26,694 nucleotides of DNA from NCBI GenBank assembly GCA_902464175.1, contig CABQHZ010000017.1, positions 1 to 26,694 of the forward strand, given 5' to 3'. The stretch comes from an uncultured Collinsella sp. (GTDB taxonomy: Bacteria; Actinomycetota; Coriobacteriia; Coriobacteriales; Coriobacteriaceae). A model generated the notes under the pieces. The model searched no databases. It was not told the DNA's origin and was given only the letters and a program-made list of their open reading frames with translations. Shown piece after piece: positions 16,185 to 24,366 of this stretch. Both the position numbers and the translations under genes were made by a program. Position 1 is the first letter of the stretch. Every line of letters begins with the position of its first letter.

Positions 16185-17384
16185 CTAGATAAGGTTCTTG
16201 CCAGACACCTTATCGAAGAGATGAGTCGCGTTCTTCTCGAACTTGAACCAGATGGGGTCGCCAGCCTTGAGCGCGCCCTTGGCCTCGAGGTCGACGACGG
16301 GGATAATCAGGACGAACTGGCCGTCGGGAGCGGTCACGTGGACATGCTCGGTCGAGCCCATGAGCTCGGTCACCTCGACGGTGCCCTGGAGCGCACCCTC
16401 CTCGCCCTTGTCGGCAAGCAGGATCTGCTCGGGACGCACACCGGCCGTAATCTCCTTCACGTCGCCGCCGTCCCAGTTGAGAGCAAGCTGAGCGCAGGTC
16501 TCGGGGGCGAGCGCCACGTTCATATCCTCGGTCTTGACCGTAAAGCCGTTGCCCGAGCGCACCAGCTGGGCATCGAAGAAGTTCATCTGCGGCACGCCGA
16601 TAAAGCCGGCGACGAAGATGTTCGCGGGATGGTTGAAGACCTCCTGCGGGGTGGCGATCTGCTGGACGACGCCGTCCTTCATGACCACGATGCGATCGCC
16701 GAGGGTCATAGCCTCGGTCTGGTCGTGGGTAACGTAGATGAAGGTGCCCTTGATCTCGTGACGCAGCTTAATGAGCTCGGCGCGCATCTGGTTACGCAGC
16801 TTGGCATCCAGGTTGGACAGGGGCTCGTCCATCAGGAAGACCTTGGGGTCACGCACGATGGCGCGGCCGATGGCGACACGCTGACGCTGGCCGCCGGAGA
16901 GTGCCTTGGGCTTACGGTCAAGGTACTCGGTAATACCCAGGATCTCGGCAGCGGAGCGAACCTTGCGGTCGATCTCGTCCTTGGGGACCTTCTTGAGCTC
17001 AAGCGTAAACGCCATGTTCTCGTACACCGTCATATTGGGGTACAGAGCATAGCTCTGGAACACCATGGCGATATCGCGGTCCTTGGGCGCCACGTCGTTG
17101 ACGCGCTTGCCGTCGATGAGCACGTCGCCCGAAGTGATGTCCTCCAGGCCAGCGACCATGCGCATCGTCGTGGACTTACCGCAGCCAGAGGGGCCAACGA
17201 GGACGATGAACTCCTGGTCGTGAACGGTGAGGTTGAAGTCCTCTACAGCGAGCACACCGTCCTCGGTAACCTTGAGGTTGTGCTTCTTCTCCTCGGTCTT
17301 CTTCTTTTTGCCAAAGAAGCCCTTCTTTTTTGACTCGTTGTTGGGATACACCTTCTGAACATGTTTGAGAACGATCTCGGCCAT
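16185..17384 (-). CDS. sugar ABC transporter ATP-binding protein (MsmK/UgpC/MalK type)
   Basis: A 399-residue ATPase that would energise the two upstream permeases. Walker A GPSGCGKST (64-72), Q-loop Gln110, signature LSGGQ (162-166), Walker B VFLMDEP (182-188) and the H-loop THDQTEAM are all intact. A C-terminal regulatory OB/TOBE region (about 270-399) contains ITAGVRPEQI, typical of MalK/MsmK proteins. Unusual is a Lys-rich stretch at about 15-44 (SKKKGFFGKKKKTEEKKHNL) between the first strand VYP and the strand VLAVEDFNL, where relatives have a few residues. The start has AAAGGTAG upstream. It is last in the operon, 68 bp after the second permease, with an 8-bp hairpin in the gap. Such ATPases can serve several sugar transporters. 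Confidence 0.95.
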   Translation of the reverse strand: MAEIVLKHVQKVYPNNESKKKGFFGKKKKTEEKKHNLKVTEDGVLAVEDFNLTVHDQEFIVLVGPSGCGKSTTMRMVAGLEDITSGDVLIDGKRVNDVAPKDRDIAMVFQSYALYPNMTVYENMAFTLELKKVPKDEIDRKVRSAAEILGITEYLDRKPKALSGGQRQRVAIGRAIVRDPKVFLMDEPLSNLDAKLRNQMRAELIKLRHEIKGTFIYVTHDQTEAMTLGDRIVVMKDGVVQQIATPQEVFNHPANIFVAGFIGVPQMNFFDAQLVRSGNGFTVKTEDMNVALAPETCAQLALNWDGGDVKEITAGVRPEQILLADKGEEGALQGTVEVTELMGSTEHVHVTAPDGQFVLIIPVVDLEAKGALKAGDPIWFKFEKNATHLFDKVSGKNLI

Positions 17385-17402
17385 GTCTCTACCTTTCGAT
17401 AC

Positions 17403-17427
17403 GCGGCGCCGCGCTGAGGGGCGCCGC
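17403..17427 (-). other. stem-loop between second permease and ATPase genes
   Basis: An 8-bp perfect stem GCGGCGCC/GGCGCCGC with a 9-nt loop, located between the permease stop and the ATPase ribosome binding site. There is no T-tract, so it is more likely an mRNA processing or stability element than a terminator. Confidence 0.5.
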
Positions 17428-17452
17428 CAAAACTTGCAAAACAGTTACGGCA

Positions 17453-18292
17453 TCAGCCCTTGACGGCACCTGCCACCACACCGTCGATGATGTACTTCTG
17501 GCAGAAGATGTACATGATGACGATGGGGACAACGACCATCATGATGCAGGCCATCATGGGGCCGAGCTCGACGTGGCCATAGCCGCCACGGAAGTACTGG
17601 ATCAAGATAGGAATGGTCTTGTACTTGGTGGAGTCGAGCGTAAGGTAGGGCAGCAGGTAGTCGTTCCAGACCCACATGGTCTCGAGGATGCCGACCGAAA
17701 GATAGGTGGGCTTCATGATGGGAAGGACGATCTTAAAGAACACCTGAACCGGGTTGCAGCCGTCGATCATGGCCGCTTCCTCAATCTCGAGCGGGATGTT
17801 CTTGACGAAGCCGGCGAACATAAAGACCGCGAGGCCCGCGCCAAAACCAAGGTAGATGAAGCAGATGTTAAACGGCGTGTTAAAGCCGATGCGGTCCGCC
17901 AAATTGGACAGCGTGAACATGAGCATCTGGAACGGTACGACCATCGAGAACACGAACAGGTAATAGAAGAAGTTCGAGATCTTGTTGTTGACACGAACCA
18001 CGTACCAAGCGCACATGGAGCAGCACACCAGAATCAGCACGACCGACGTGACTGTGATGATGAGCGAGTACATAAACGCCGAGGCAAAGCCCTGCTCGTT
18101 AAGAGCGTGCACGTAGTTTGCGAGGCCGTTGAACGTCTCGGGCGTGAGCAGATCGAACGCCGTGGTGGTGCTGATTGCGGTCCCCTTCTTAAAGGAATTG
18201 AGCGCAATCATGAACACGGGGTAGATCCATGCGAGCGACAGGATCGTAAAGAAGATCGAGAGCGCGCGGTTAATAGCCTTATCGCGTTTCAT
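17453..18292 (-). CDS. sugar ABC transporter permease (MalG/MsmG type)
   Basis: A 279-residue inner-membrane subunit of a carbohydrate uptake transporter of the CUT1 class. About six hydrophobic segments are visible, starting at residues 10-30. The EAA loop that contacts the ATPase reads EEAAMIDGCNPVQVFFKIVLP (in two parts, EEAAMIDG then FFKIVLPIMKP). Its ATG overlaps the stop codon of the preceding permease by one nucleotide (TAATG), with AAGGAGGTG inside that gene, so the two are translationally coupled and probably made in equal amount as the heterodimeric channel. Confidence 0.95.
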   Translation of the reverse strand: MKRDKAINRALSIFFTILSLAWIYPVFMIALNSFKKGTAISTTTAFDLLTPETFNGLANYVHALNEQGFASAFMYSLIITVTSVVLILVCCSMCAWYVVRVNNKISNFFYYLFVFSMVVPFQMLMFTLSNLADRIGFNTPFNICFIYLGFGAGLAVFMFAGFVKNIPLEIEEAAMIDGCNPVQVFFKIVLPIMKPTYLSVGILETMWVWNDYLLPYLTLDSTKYKTIPILIQYFRGGYGHVELGPMMACIMMVVVPIVIMYIFCQKYIIDGVVAGAVKG

Positions 18293-19146
18293 TACTGCTG
18301 CACCTCCTTGGACCTCGTGGCCTTAAGCTGAATCATAGAAATAGCGACAACCAGGATGCAGAAGATAACTGCCTTGGCCTGACCGATGCCCTGCCATGCG
18401 ATGCCAGCACGCGAATAGAACGTGTTGTAGATGTTCAGGGCGAGCATCTCGGTAGAGTGCGCCGGGGCACCACCGGTAAGGGCGAGGTTCTGGTCGAACA
18501 GCTTAAAGCCGTTGGTGATGGACAGGAACAGGCAGATGGTGATGGTCGGCATCAGGTTGGGGATCTTAACCTTCCAAAACGTCTGCCATGCCGTAGCGCC
18601 ATCGACCTTGGCGGCCTCGATGTAGTCAGACGGGATGGACTGCAGACCAGCGATGTAGATGATCATCATGTAGCCGACCTGCTGCCACAGGGTCAGGATG
18701 ATAAGGCCCCAGAAGCCAGCGGCGGAGTTGAGGGCGATGAGCTGGGCGCCCACGTTGGAGAGCAGGCAGTTGATCAGAATCTGCCAAATGTAGCCCAGCA
18801 CGATGCCGCCGATCAGGTTAGGCATAAAGAAGATCGTACGGAAGATGTTGGTGCCCTTGAGCGCCTTGCGAGTGAGCGCCTGCGCAATAGCCAGCGCGAT
18901 CACGTTGATGAGCACCGTCGACAGGAAGGCAAACGCCACGGTAAAGAAGAACGACGTGGAGAACTGCGGGTCGGTCAGTGCGCGCACGTAGTTCTCGATA
19001 CCGACAAAGTGCGCGTTATTGATGGTAATAAACTGGCAGAACGAGAGATAGAAACCCTGGATAAAGGGAATCACGAACCCGATCATAAACGCCAGGCACG
19101 TGGGCAGCATAAAGAGCGGCCACCAGCGCTTGAGTGCTTTGCCCAT
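18292..19146 (-). CDS. sugar ABC transporter permease (MalF/MsmF type)
   Basis: A 284-residue membrane subunit of the CUT1 type, partner of the following permease. Six hydrophobic segments begin with WWPLFMLPTCLAFMIGFVI near the N-terminus. The EAA loop reads EAAKVDGATAWQTFWKVKIP. It has the short MalF form without the large periplasmic insertion of enterobacterial MalF. The start has AAAGGA 7 nt upstream. A strong stem-loop separates it from the binding-protein gene, which may hold permease expression below that of the binding protein. Confidence 0.95.
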   Translation of the reverse strand: MGKALKRWWPLFMLPTCLAFMIGFVIPFIQGFYLSFCQFITINNAHFVGIENYVRALTDPQFSTSFFFTVAFAFLSTVLINVIALAIAQALTRKALKGTNIFRTIFFMPNLIGGIVLGYIWQILINCLLSNVGAQLIALNSAAGFWGLIILTLWQQVGYMMIIYIAGLQSIPSDYIEAAKVDGATAWQTFWKVKIPNLMPTITICLFLSITNGFKLFDQNLALTGGAPAHSTEMLALNIYNTFYSRAGIAWQGIGQAKAVIFCILVVAISMIQLKATRSKEVQQ

Positions 19147-19166
19147 AGAAGGGTCCTTTCAATATG

Positions 19167-19202
19167 CAGGGGGCGGGCAAACCTACGTCTGCCCGCCCCC
19201 TG
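19167..19202 (-). other. strong stem-loop between binding-protein and permease genes
   Basis: A perfect 13-bp stem CAGGGGGCGGGCA/TGCCCGCCCCCTG with a 10-nt loop lies in the 87-bp gap. No T-tract follows on the minus strand; the next 20 nt lead straight to the permease ribosome binding site. This is the classic position for an mRNA-stabilising or partial-termination hairpin that gives excess binding protein. Confidence 0.75.
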
Positions 19203-19233
19203 TCGCTAATCAGATAGCTTGGGCAGCAACTGC

Positions 19234-20550
19234 TTACTCGGAAGCAGCCTTCTCGGTCTTCCAGCCATCGACGAAGGCGTTCTTGACGCCGTCCCACTTG
19301 GTGTTGTCGGCAGCATAAGCGATGAGAGCCTGCTTGAGGTTCTTCTTCCACTCCTCAGAGGGGATGTAAACGAAGTCCCAAGCGACGGTCTTCTTGCCGT
19401 CCTTGGCCATAGCAACGGCCTGCTGAGAGAAGACGTTGGTGGTCTCCTTAGCGCTCTTGAACGGGGCGGTCAGACCCATCTTGTCAGCGATGATGCTGGT
19501 GGCGGTGTCAGAAGTGACGCACCAATACATGAAGTCCTCGGTGGCCTTCTGGGCATCCTCGGAAGCCTGGGAGCTGACGCACCAGTAGTTCTCGCCGCCG
19601 GAGCACAGGCCCTGGTTCTCCTCGCCGTCGACGCCGATGTAAATCGGCAGCATGCCGAGCTGATCGTCGGTCATACCGGCCTTGGTGAGGTCGGCGTAGG
19701 CCCAAGAGCCGTTCTGGTAGAAGACGGCCTTGCCGGTTGCGAACTCGTTGGTGGCGTCGTCACCGGTCTTGGAGGCGAGCTGCGAAGGATCGCAGGTGGA
19801 GTCGGTGATGTACAGGTCGAAGATCTGCTTAAAGTTGTCGAGATACTCGCCCTTGATCTCGTCGTCCTCTTGGTTGTGCTCCTTCTCGAACTCGTAGTAG
19901 AGCGGGAGGTTGGCGAGGTGGGTGGTGTAGCGCCAGCTGGAGGAGTCATCCATACCGGCGGAAGTGAAGGCACCGTCAACGCCGAGCTCGTCCTTGCGGG
20001 CCTGGATGTCATCGGCGCAAGCCTTCAGCTTGTCGAAGGAGTTGATGTCCTCGGCCTTGTAGCCGGCCTTCTCGAGGAGCTCCTTGTTGTAGATGATGCC
20101 GTAGCTCTCCTGAACCCAGTCGATACCCAGATCCTTGCCGTCGGACTGCAGAGCCAGGGAGTCGTCGATGAGCTCGCCACGGAGCTTGGTGTCGGAAAGA
20201 TCGGCGCAGTAGTCCTTCCAGTTCTTAAGGCCGGTGGGGCCGTTGACCTGGAACAGCGTCGGAGCGGAGCTCTTGGACATCTCGGACTTGAGCTTCTCCT
20301 CGTAGGTGTTGGAGGCGGCGGTCACGATCTTGACCTCGACGCCCTTCTCCTTCTTGTACGCCTTGGCGATCTCCTTCCACTCCTTGTCGACCTCGGGCTT
20401 GAACTGGAGGAAGTAGACCTCGGCAGCGTCACCAGAAGCAGAGGAGCCGGAGCCGGCAGAACCACCGCAGCCCACGAGACCCAGACCAAGAACCGCAGCC
20501 GCGGAACCAGCAAAGCCCAGGAACTGCCTTCTGCTCATTTCGTTCTTCAT
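19234..20550 (-). CDS. sugar ABC transporter substrate-binding lipoprotein
   Basis: A 438-residue extracellular receptor of a CUT1 importer. The start at 20550 (MKNEM) is chosen because AAAGGGTGG lies about 6 nt upstream; the longer in-frame extension has no signal-like N-terminus. The signal contains SRRQFLG (6-12), a good twin-arginine motif, and ends in the lipobox LVGC (Cys28), so it is probably a Tat-exported lipoprotein. The mature part has the family-1 solute-binding segments (VKIVTAASNTYEEKL, YNKELLEKAGY, NGSWAYADL). First gene of an operon with two permeases and the ATPase. Context (MalQ, GlgP, shared operator, PTS) favours maltose/maltodextrin, but the substrate is not proven by sequence. 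Confidence 0.94.
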   Translation of the reverse strand: MKNEMSRRQFLGFAGSAAAVLGLGLVGCGGSAGSGSSASGDAAEVYFLQFKPEVDKEWKEIAKAYKKEKGVEVKIVTAASNTYEEKLKSEMSKSSAPTLFQVNGPTGLKNWKDYCADLSDTKLRGELIDDSLALQSDGKDLGIDWVQESYGIIYNKELLEKAGYKAEDINSFDKLKACADDIQARKDELGVDGAFTSAGMDDSSSWRYTTHLANLPLYYEFEKEHNQEDDEIKGEYLDNFKQIFDLYITDSTCDPSQLASKTGDDATNEFATGKAVFYQNGSWAYADLTKAGMTDDQLGMLPIYIGVDGEENQGLCSGGENYWCVSSQASEDAQKATEDFMYWCVTSDTATSIIADKMGLTAPFKSAKETTNVFSQQAVAMAKDGKKTVAWDFVYIPSEEWKKNLKQALIAYAADNTKWDGVKNAFVDGWKTEKAASE

Positions 20551-20573
20551 TACAATCCACCCTTTCACACCGT

Positions 20574-20592
20574 GGCGGCACCCTTTGCCGCC
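20574..20592 (-). other. leader hairpin before the binding-protein gene
   Basis: A 7-bp stem GGCGGCA/TGCCGCC with a 5-nt loop about 25 nt before the start codon, just upstream of the ribosome binding site. It may affect translation; no known riboswitch is recognised. Confidence 0.35.
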
Positions 20593-20658
20593 GCCTTCGG
20601 AGATTGGCTCGGGGACTTTGCCCCTTTTGCTAATTTGCACAATACGCTATTTGACTAG

Positions 20659-20670
20659 TTGTTTGAACAA
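20659..20670. promoter_or_regulatory. TTGTTTGAACAA operator before the ABC operon
   Basis: A near-perfect 12-bp palindrome about 110 bp upstream of the binding-protein start codon. It overlaps a weak minus-strand promoter (TTCAAA, 17 bp, TATTGT). Same class as the sites before malQ, the GntR gene and the PTS-HAD gene. Confidence 0.6.
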
Positions 20671-20733
20671 GTATTACTAGAGCGGTAGAAAAACTTCGGT
20701 GAACGGTAATTTCAACTTGATACTTGACAAGTT

Positions 20734-20745
20734 TTGTATAAACAA
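20734..20745. promoter_or_regulatory. TTGTATAAACAA site, second candidate operator
   Basis: A 12-mer matching the TreR-like pattern TTGTATATACAA at 10 of 12 positions and the local TTGTTTAAACAA at 11 of 12. It lies 75 bp upstream of the first operator; a neighbouring ACTTG/CAAGT inverted repeat (20723-20733) adds symmetry. Possibly a second regulator dimer for looping. Confidence 0.45.
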
Positions 20746-20766
20746 TTATTTGTTATCGAATGCAGA

Positions 20767-20815
20767 GAAAACGCCCGGTCAAGCCGATGCATCGTCGGTT
20801 TGACCGGGCGTTTTC
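20767..20815 (-). terminator. terminator of the GntR gene
   Basis: A 16-bp perfect stem GAAAACGCCCGGTCAA/TTGACCGGGCGTTTTC whose 17-nt centre forms an extra CCGA/TCGG pairing. The minus-strand arm ends GCGTTTTC. Located about 40 nt past the GntR stop. With operators on its far side, it insulates the ABC operon promoter from the regulator gene. Confidence 0.85.
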
Positions 20816-20856
20816 GCTTTGAGGGCATGAGTCTCGTCAGGCTGCGAGCTAACCGG

Positions 20857-21576
20857 TTATCGCTTGGAATTGACGCGGTAATGGAAGATCTCGGGGTGTG
20901 TACGAGCGTGCGTCACCTCAAATAAGATGCCGTCCGAGGTGTACGACTGGCTCTCCATGACGGCGACGCAGTTGTACTTGCCAAGGTCCAAGTAGCTGCA
21001 GTCCTCATCGTTGGCGAGCTCGACACTCACCGTACGGCGGCTCGCCATCACTTTGATGCCGCGCTTGTGCTCCAGATAGTCGTAGATGGACTTCTCGGCG
21101 ACCTCGGGCGTCAGGCCCTTGGCGATCGACTCCAAAAAGTAGCCGTGGTCCACCTGGCGAGCACTGCCGTTGAGGCTTCGGACACGCACGACGCGAATCA
21201 GCTCCTCGCCCACCTTAAAGCCCAGGCGACGAGAGAGTTGCTCAGTGCAAATCAAATGTTCAAAAGACTTGACCTCGGTCGATGCGACGGCATTGTTGCG
21301 TTTTGCGAACTCGCCAAACGACTCAACCTCTTCGAGTGCGCCCAGCATATCGGTTTCGCCCTTAAGCCAAATAACGCGCACGCCCTTGCCGTGTATAGGC
21401 TGCACAAACATCTGGTCGGCCAGCATGCTCAAGGCGCGTCGAACGGTATTGCGCGTGCAGCCAAACTCCGCGGTCAGCTCGGCTTCGGTTGGCAGCATCT
21501 CCTGAAACGCATAGGTCCCGTTAATGATGCGCGAACGGATCTCGCGGTAGATTCCTTCGTAAATCGCTTTTGGCAT
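20857..21576 (-). CDS. GntR family regulator, TreR-like (UTRA domain)
   Basis: A 239-residue regulator. The HTH (about 4-70) contains LPTEAELTAEFGCTRNTVRR and HGKGVRV; the UTRA sensor (about 85-235) contains SFGEFAKRNN and FLESIAKGLTPEVAEKSIYDYLE, an arrangement recalling trehalose-operon repressor TreR and related alpha-glucoside regulators. The ATG has AGGTGA 5 nt upstream. It is divergent from the PTS-HAD gene, and TTGTTTAAAC sites lie in front of both genes, consistent with autoregulation and control of the PTS gene. Similar sites before malQ and the ABC operon suggest it governs the whole set. The effector is probably a phosphorylated glucoside (inference from the UTRA family). Confidence 0.9.
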   Translation of the reverse strand: MPKAIYEGIYREIRSRIINGTYAFQEMLPTEAELTAEFGCTRNTVRRALSMLADQMFVQPIHGKGVRVIWLKGETDMLGALEEVESFGEFAKRNNAVASTEVKSFEHLICTEQLSRRLGFKVGEELIRVVRVRSLNGSARQVDHGYFLESIAKGLTPEVAEKSIYDYLEHKRGIKVMASRRTVSVELANDEDCSYLDLGKYNCVAVMESQSYTSDGILFEVTHARTHPEIFHYRVNSKR

Positions 21577-21628
21577 GACTTCACCTCTAATGAATATGTA
21601 TGGCTAGGCACGATAGCATTTCTTAAAG

Positions 21629-21640
21629 TTGTTTAAACCG
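21629..21640. promoter_or_regulatory. TTGTTTAAACCG operator, GntR side
   Basis: It matches the first ten positions of TTGTTTAAACAA and lies 53 bp upstream of the GntR start codon. A possible minus-strand -10 GATAAT (21641-21646) is immediately adjacent, so binding would block the regulator's own promoter. Confidence 0.5.
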
Positions 21641-21737
21641 ATTATCGGTAAAGTACGGATTATTTACCGTCGACGGTTCCCCCGAAACCCAAATCGGACC
21701 GAATCAAAACCGTCAATGCGGCAAGCAGCCAGTCCTC

Positions 21738-21762
21738 TACAATGAGTTCATTGTTTAAACGT
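21738..21762 (+). promoter_or_regulatory. promoter and operator of the PTS-HAD gene
   Basis: A -10 like TACAAT (21738-21743) is followed 7 bp later by TTGTTTAAACGT (21751-21762), placing the operator over the expected transcription start. The start codon is 38 bp further on. Confidence 0.5.
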
Positions 21763-21800
21763 TCTTGCTCGCACAGCATGTTGCATCCGGAAGGCATATT

Positions 21801-24251
21801 ATGCTGCAGAAAATCCAACGTTTTGGCGGAGCCATGTTCGCGCCCGCCATGCTGTTTTCTATATCAGGCCTCATGGTCGGCATCTCCGCCCTCGCCACGA
21901 CCGTAGACATCGTCGGTGACCTCGCCACATACGGAACCCCCTGGTACGTTTTTTGGACCATCATCCAGCGCGGCTCGTGGACGGTCTTTAAACGCCTCCC
22001 GCTCCTTTTTGCCGTAGCGCTGCCTATTGGCCTTGCCCAAAAGCAACCGGCACGCTGCTGCCTCGAGGCACTCGTGGCCTATTTTGCCTATTGTTTCTTC
22101 TTGAGCGAGATCATTAAGCTGAGCGGCGACAACCTCGGACTTAAGTACCCGTCGTTTTTGACCTCCGCCAGCGGCATCACCGTCATTGACGGTATCAAGA
22201 CGCTCGACACCGGCATTATCGGCCCGCTGGCGGTATCGGCAACCGTCGTCGCCATCCATGACCGCTTCTACGATGCCAAGGTTCCCGATTGGCTCGGCAC
22301 CTTCTCGGGTTCCTCGCTGGTCTACCTCATCAGCTTTTTTGCCGTGTTTGCCCTTGCCGCCATCTCGGCCGCCATCGTGCCCTTCGCATACGCTGCGACC
22401 GAAACGCTGCGCCACGCACTTGCGGGCGTCGGCCCCTTCGGCGTGGGCATCTTTGTGTTTTTGGAGCGAGCGCTCGAGCCCATGGGGCTGCACCATCTGC
22501 TCTATATGCCCATCTATTACGACAATCTGGTCATTCACGACGGTATTTACGCCACGTGGACCAACCTGCTCCCCATTCTCTCCCATAGCACGCGCCCTTT
22601 AAATGAACTTGCGCCCTGGGCAGGTTTTACCGCCACCGGCTGGGGCAAGCTCTTTGGCCTTCCCGCCATCGCGGCAGCATTCTATTTCACCGCCAAACCC
22701 GAACGCCGCGCCGGCCTTAAGGTCATCCTTTTGCCCGCCATCGTCGCCTCGGTGGTCTGCGGCGTCACCGAGCCGCTCGAGTTTCTCTTTATGTTCACCT
22801 ATCCCGGACTCTTTTTGCTCTACGCCGTCCTGTCCTCCTGCCTTGCCATGACCATGAACTTCTTTGGCATCGTCGGCATCTTCTCGGGCGGTCTCATGGA
22901 AATGACGGCCTTCAACTTCATCCCACTCATGCGAATGCATGCCGGCTCCTACCTTTTGGCGCTCGGTATCGGTCTTGCCTTTAGCCTCATCTTTTTTGTT
23001 AGTTTTCGAGCACTCATCTTGGTCTATGACCTTAAGACGCCGGGCCGCGAGGATCATGCCTCCAATCGCGCGGCAATCGACCGTTTAACGGGAAGCGGCT
23101 TTGTCAAAGAGCAATCTCCCAATGGCGAGGTCAGTATTCAATCCGATCAAGATCACGTCCTCGCTGAGCGGGTAATTCAGCTTTTAGGTGGCGTTGGCAA
23201 TATCGTGGGCGCAACCAACTGCGCCACGCGCCTGCGCGTCGAGGTCGCAGACCCTTCCATCGTTGCAGATAACGCGTCGTTTGTCGCGGTGGGCGCCAAG
23301 GGCCTCATCATTACGGGCAAGACCGCCCAGGTGATTATCGGCATCTCCGTTCCCCGCGTTAAAGAGCATTTTGACCAGATCATGGGCCTCGAGCCGGGAT
23401 TTGTGCCCACCACCTCGGCCTCCCCTGCCGCCAGCGCAGCCCATAAGCGCGGCGATATCTGCTTCTTCGATATCGACGGAACGCTCGCCTGGCAAGACCC
23501 TCGAGTGGCACAAGAGCTTCCCGAGAGCGAGCGAGACCTCTCCCCCTATCCCAATGAAGCGGTCTCGCAAGCCATCCGTGATTTTGTCGCCAAGGGCAAT
23601 ATGGCGTTTATCTGCACAGGGCGCACGCTGAGCTGCATCCATCCAAAGCTGCTCGAGCTGCCCTGGACCGGCATCGTCTGCCTCGCGGGTGGCTATGTCG
23701 AACTTGAGGGACACGTGATTCGCGATTTGGCGATGACGCCCGGCATGCTGCAGCGCCTTGCTCCCATTCTTGAGCAATCGGACGAAGTGATTCGTTTTGA
23801 GGGACTCAATGGCGTCGTTCGCATGAGTGCCGATGCGCCCGACGCCCCCGGATACGCCCGCACCGTGGGCGATGCAATTACGCAGCTGCAACATTACAGC
23901 GCCTACAAGATCTTAATGTCCACGTCGCTTGCCAACCGCATCGCTCAGGATCAAGCGTTTGAGCCGCTGCTCTGCTTTAACGAGCTCGAGCTCGAAGTGA
24001 CCGAGATTTCGCCTCGCGAATGCACCAAGCGCGAGGGTATCCAGTCCGTACTCGACGCTCTCGACCCCAACCATGGAATGGTGTATGGCATCGGTGATGC
24101 CAGCAATGACATCTCGCTGATGAACGCCGTCGATGTCGGTATCGCCATGGGCAATGCGCCGGACTATCTCAAAAAGCGCGCCGACTACATCACCGACTCG
24201 GTCGACAAAGATGGCGTCGTCAAGGCGCTTGAGCACTTTGGACTGGTCTAA
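21801..24251 (+). CDS. PTS alpha-glucoside EIICB permease fused to a HAD-IIB phosphatase
   Basis: An 816-residue protein. Residues 1-about 425 are a PTS EIIC of the glucose superfamily closest to GlvC/MalX: it opens MLQKIQRFGGAMFAPAMLF, has many hydrophobic segments and the signature GVTEPLEF (321-328). An EIIB domain follows (about 455-535) with the phosphorylation cysteine Cys474 in NCATRLRV. After a short Thr/Ser/Ala linker, residues about 551-816 are a Cof-type HAD phosphatase: DIDGTL (Asp557, Asp559), CTGRT (Thr606), Lys743 and GDASND (765-770), all catalytic motifs present. No EIIA is fused. I start at the ATG at 21801 (GGAAGG 6 nt upstream). Inference: it imports a glucoside as its 6-phosphate and then dephosphorylates it, as MalT plus MapP do separately in enterococci. 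Confidence 0.93.
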   Translation: MLQKIQRFGGAMFAPAMLFSISGLMVGISALATTVDIVGDLATYGTPWYVFWTIIQRGSWTVFKRLPLLFAVALPIGLAQKQPARCCLEALVAYFAYCFFLSEIIKLSGDNLGLKYPSFLTSASGITVIDGIKTLDTGIIGPLAVSATVVAIHDRFYDAKVPDWLGTFSGSSLVYLISFFAVFALAAISAAIVPFAYAATETLRHALAGVGPFGVGIFVFLERALEPMGLHHLLYMPIYYDNLVIHDGIYATWTNLLPILSHSTRPLNELAPWAGFTATGWGKLFGLPAIAAAFYFTAKPERRAGLKVILLPAIVASVVCGVTEPLEFLFMFTYPGLFLLYAVLSSCLAMTMNFFGIVGIFSGGLMEMTAFNFIPLMRMHAGSYLLALGIGLAFSLIFFVSFRALILVYDLKTPGREDHASNRAAIDRLTGSGFVKEQSPNGEVSIQSDQDHVLAERVIQLLGGVGNIVGATNCATRLRVEVADPSIVADNASFVAVGAKGLIITGKTAQVIIGISVPRVKEHFDQIMGLEPGFVPTTSASPAASAAHKRGDICFFDIDGTLAWQDPRVAQELPESERDLSPYPNEAVSQAIRDFVAKGNMAFICTGRTLSCIHPKLLELPWTGIVCLAGGYVELEGHVIRDLAMTPGMLQRLAPILEQSDEVIRFEGLNGVVRMSADAPDAPGYARTVGDAITQLQHYSAYKILMSTSLANRIAQDQAFEPLLCFNELELEVTEISPRECTKREGIQSVLDALDPNHGMVYGIGDASNDISLMNAVDVGIAMGNAPDYLKKRADYITDSVDKDGVVKALEHFGLV

Positions 24252-24366
24252 CTACGAAACTCGTCCGACATGCGCCGTTGCCTTAAATCCCCAAACCTGC
24301 CACACAGGCAGGCACAATGTGGCAATATGTTGCCTGCACACTACATCGATGCAACCTTTAGAAAGA

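Noticed and set aside
19219..20658. 479-codon plus-strand ORF
   Set aside because: Antisense to the substrate-binding protein gene; low-complexity Leu/Val/Gly translation without motifs.
24296..24337. Small inverted repeats (CCTGCC/GGCAGG and GCAGGC/GCCTGC) before the prenyl synthase as a riboswitch
   Set aside because: They are short and mutually exclusive but match no known riboswitch class; evidence is too weak to call.
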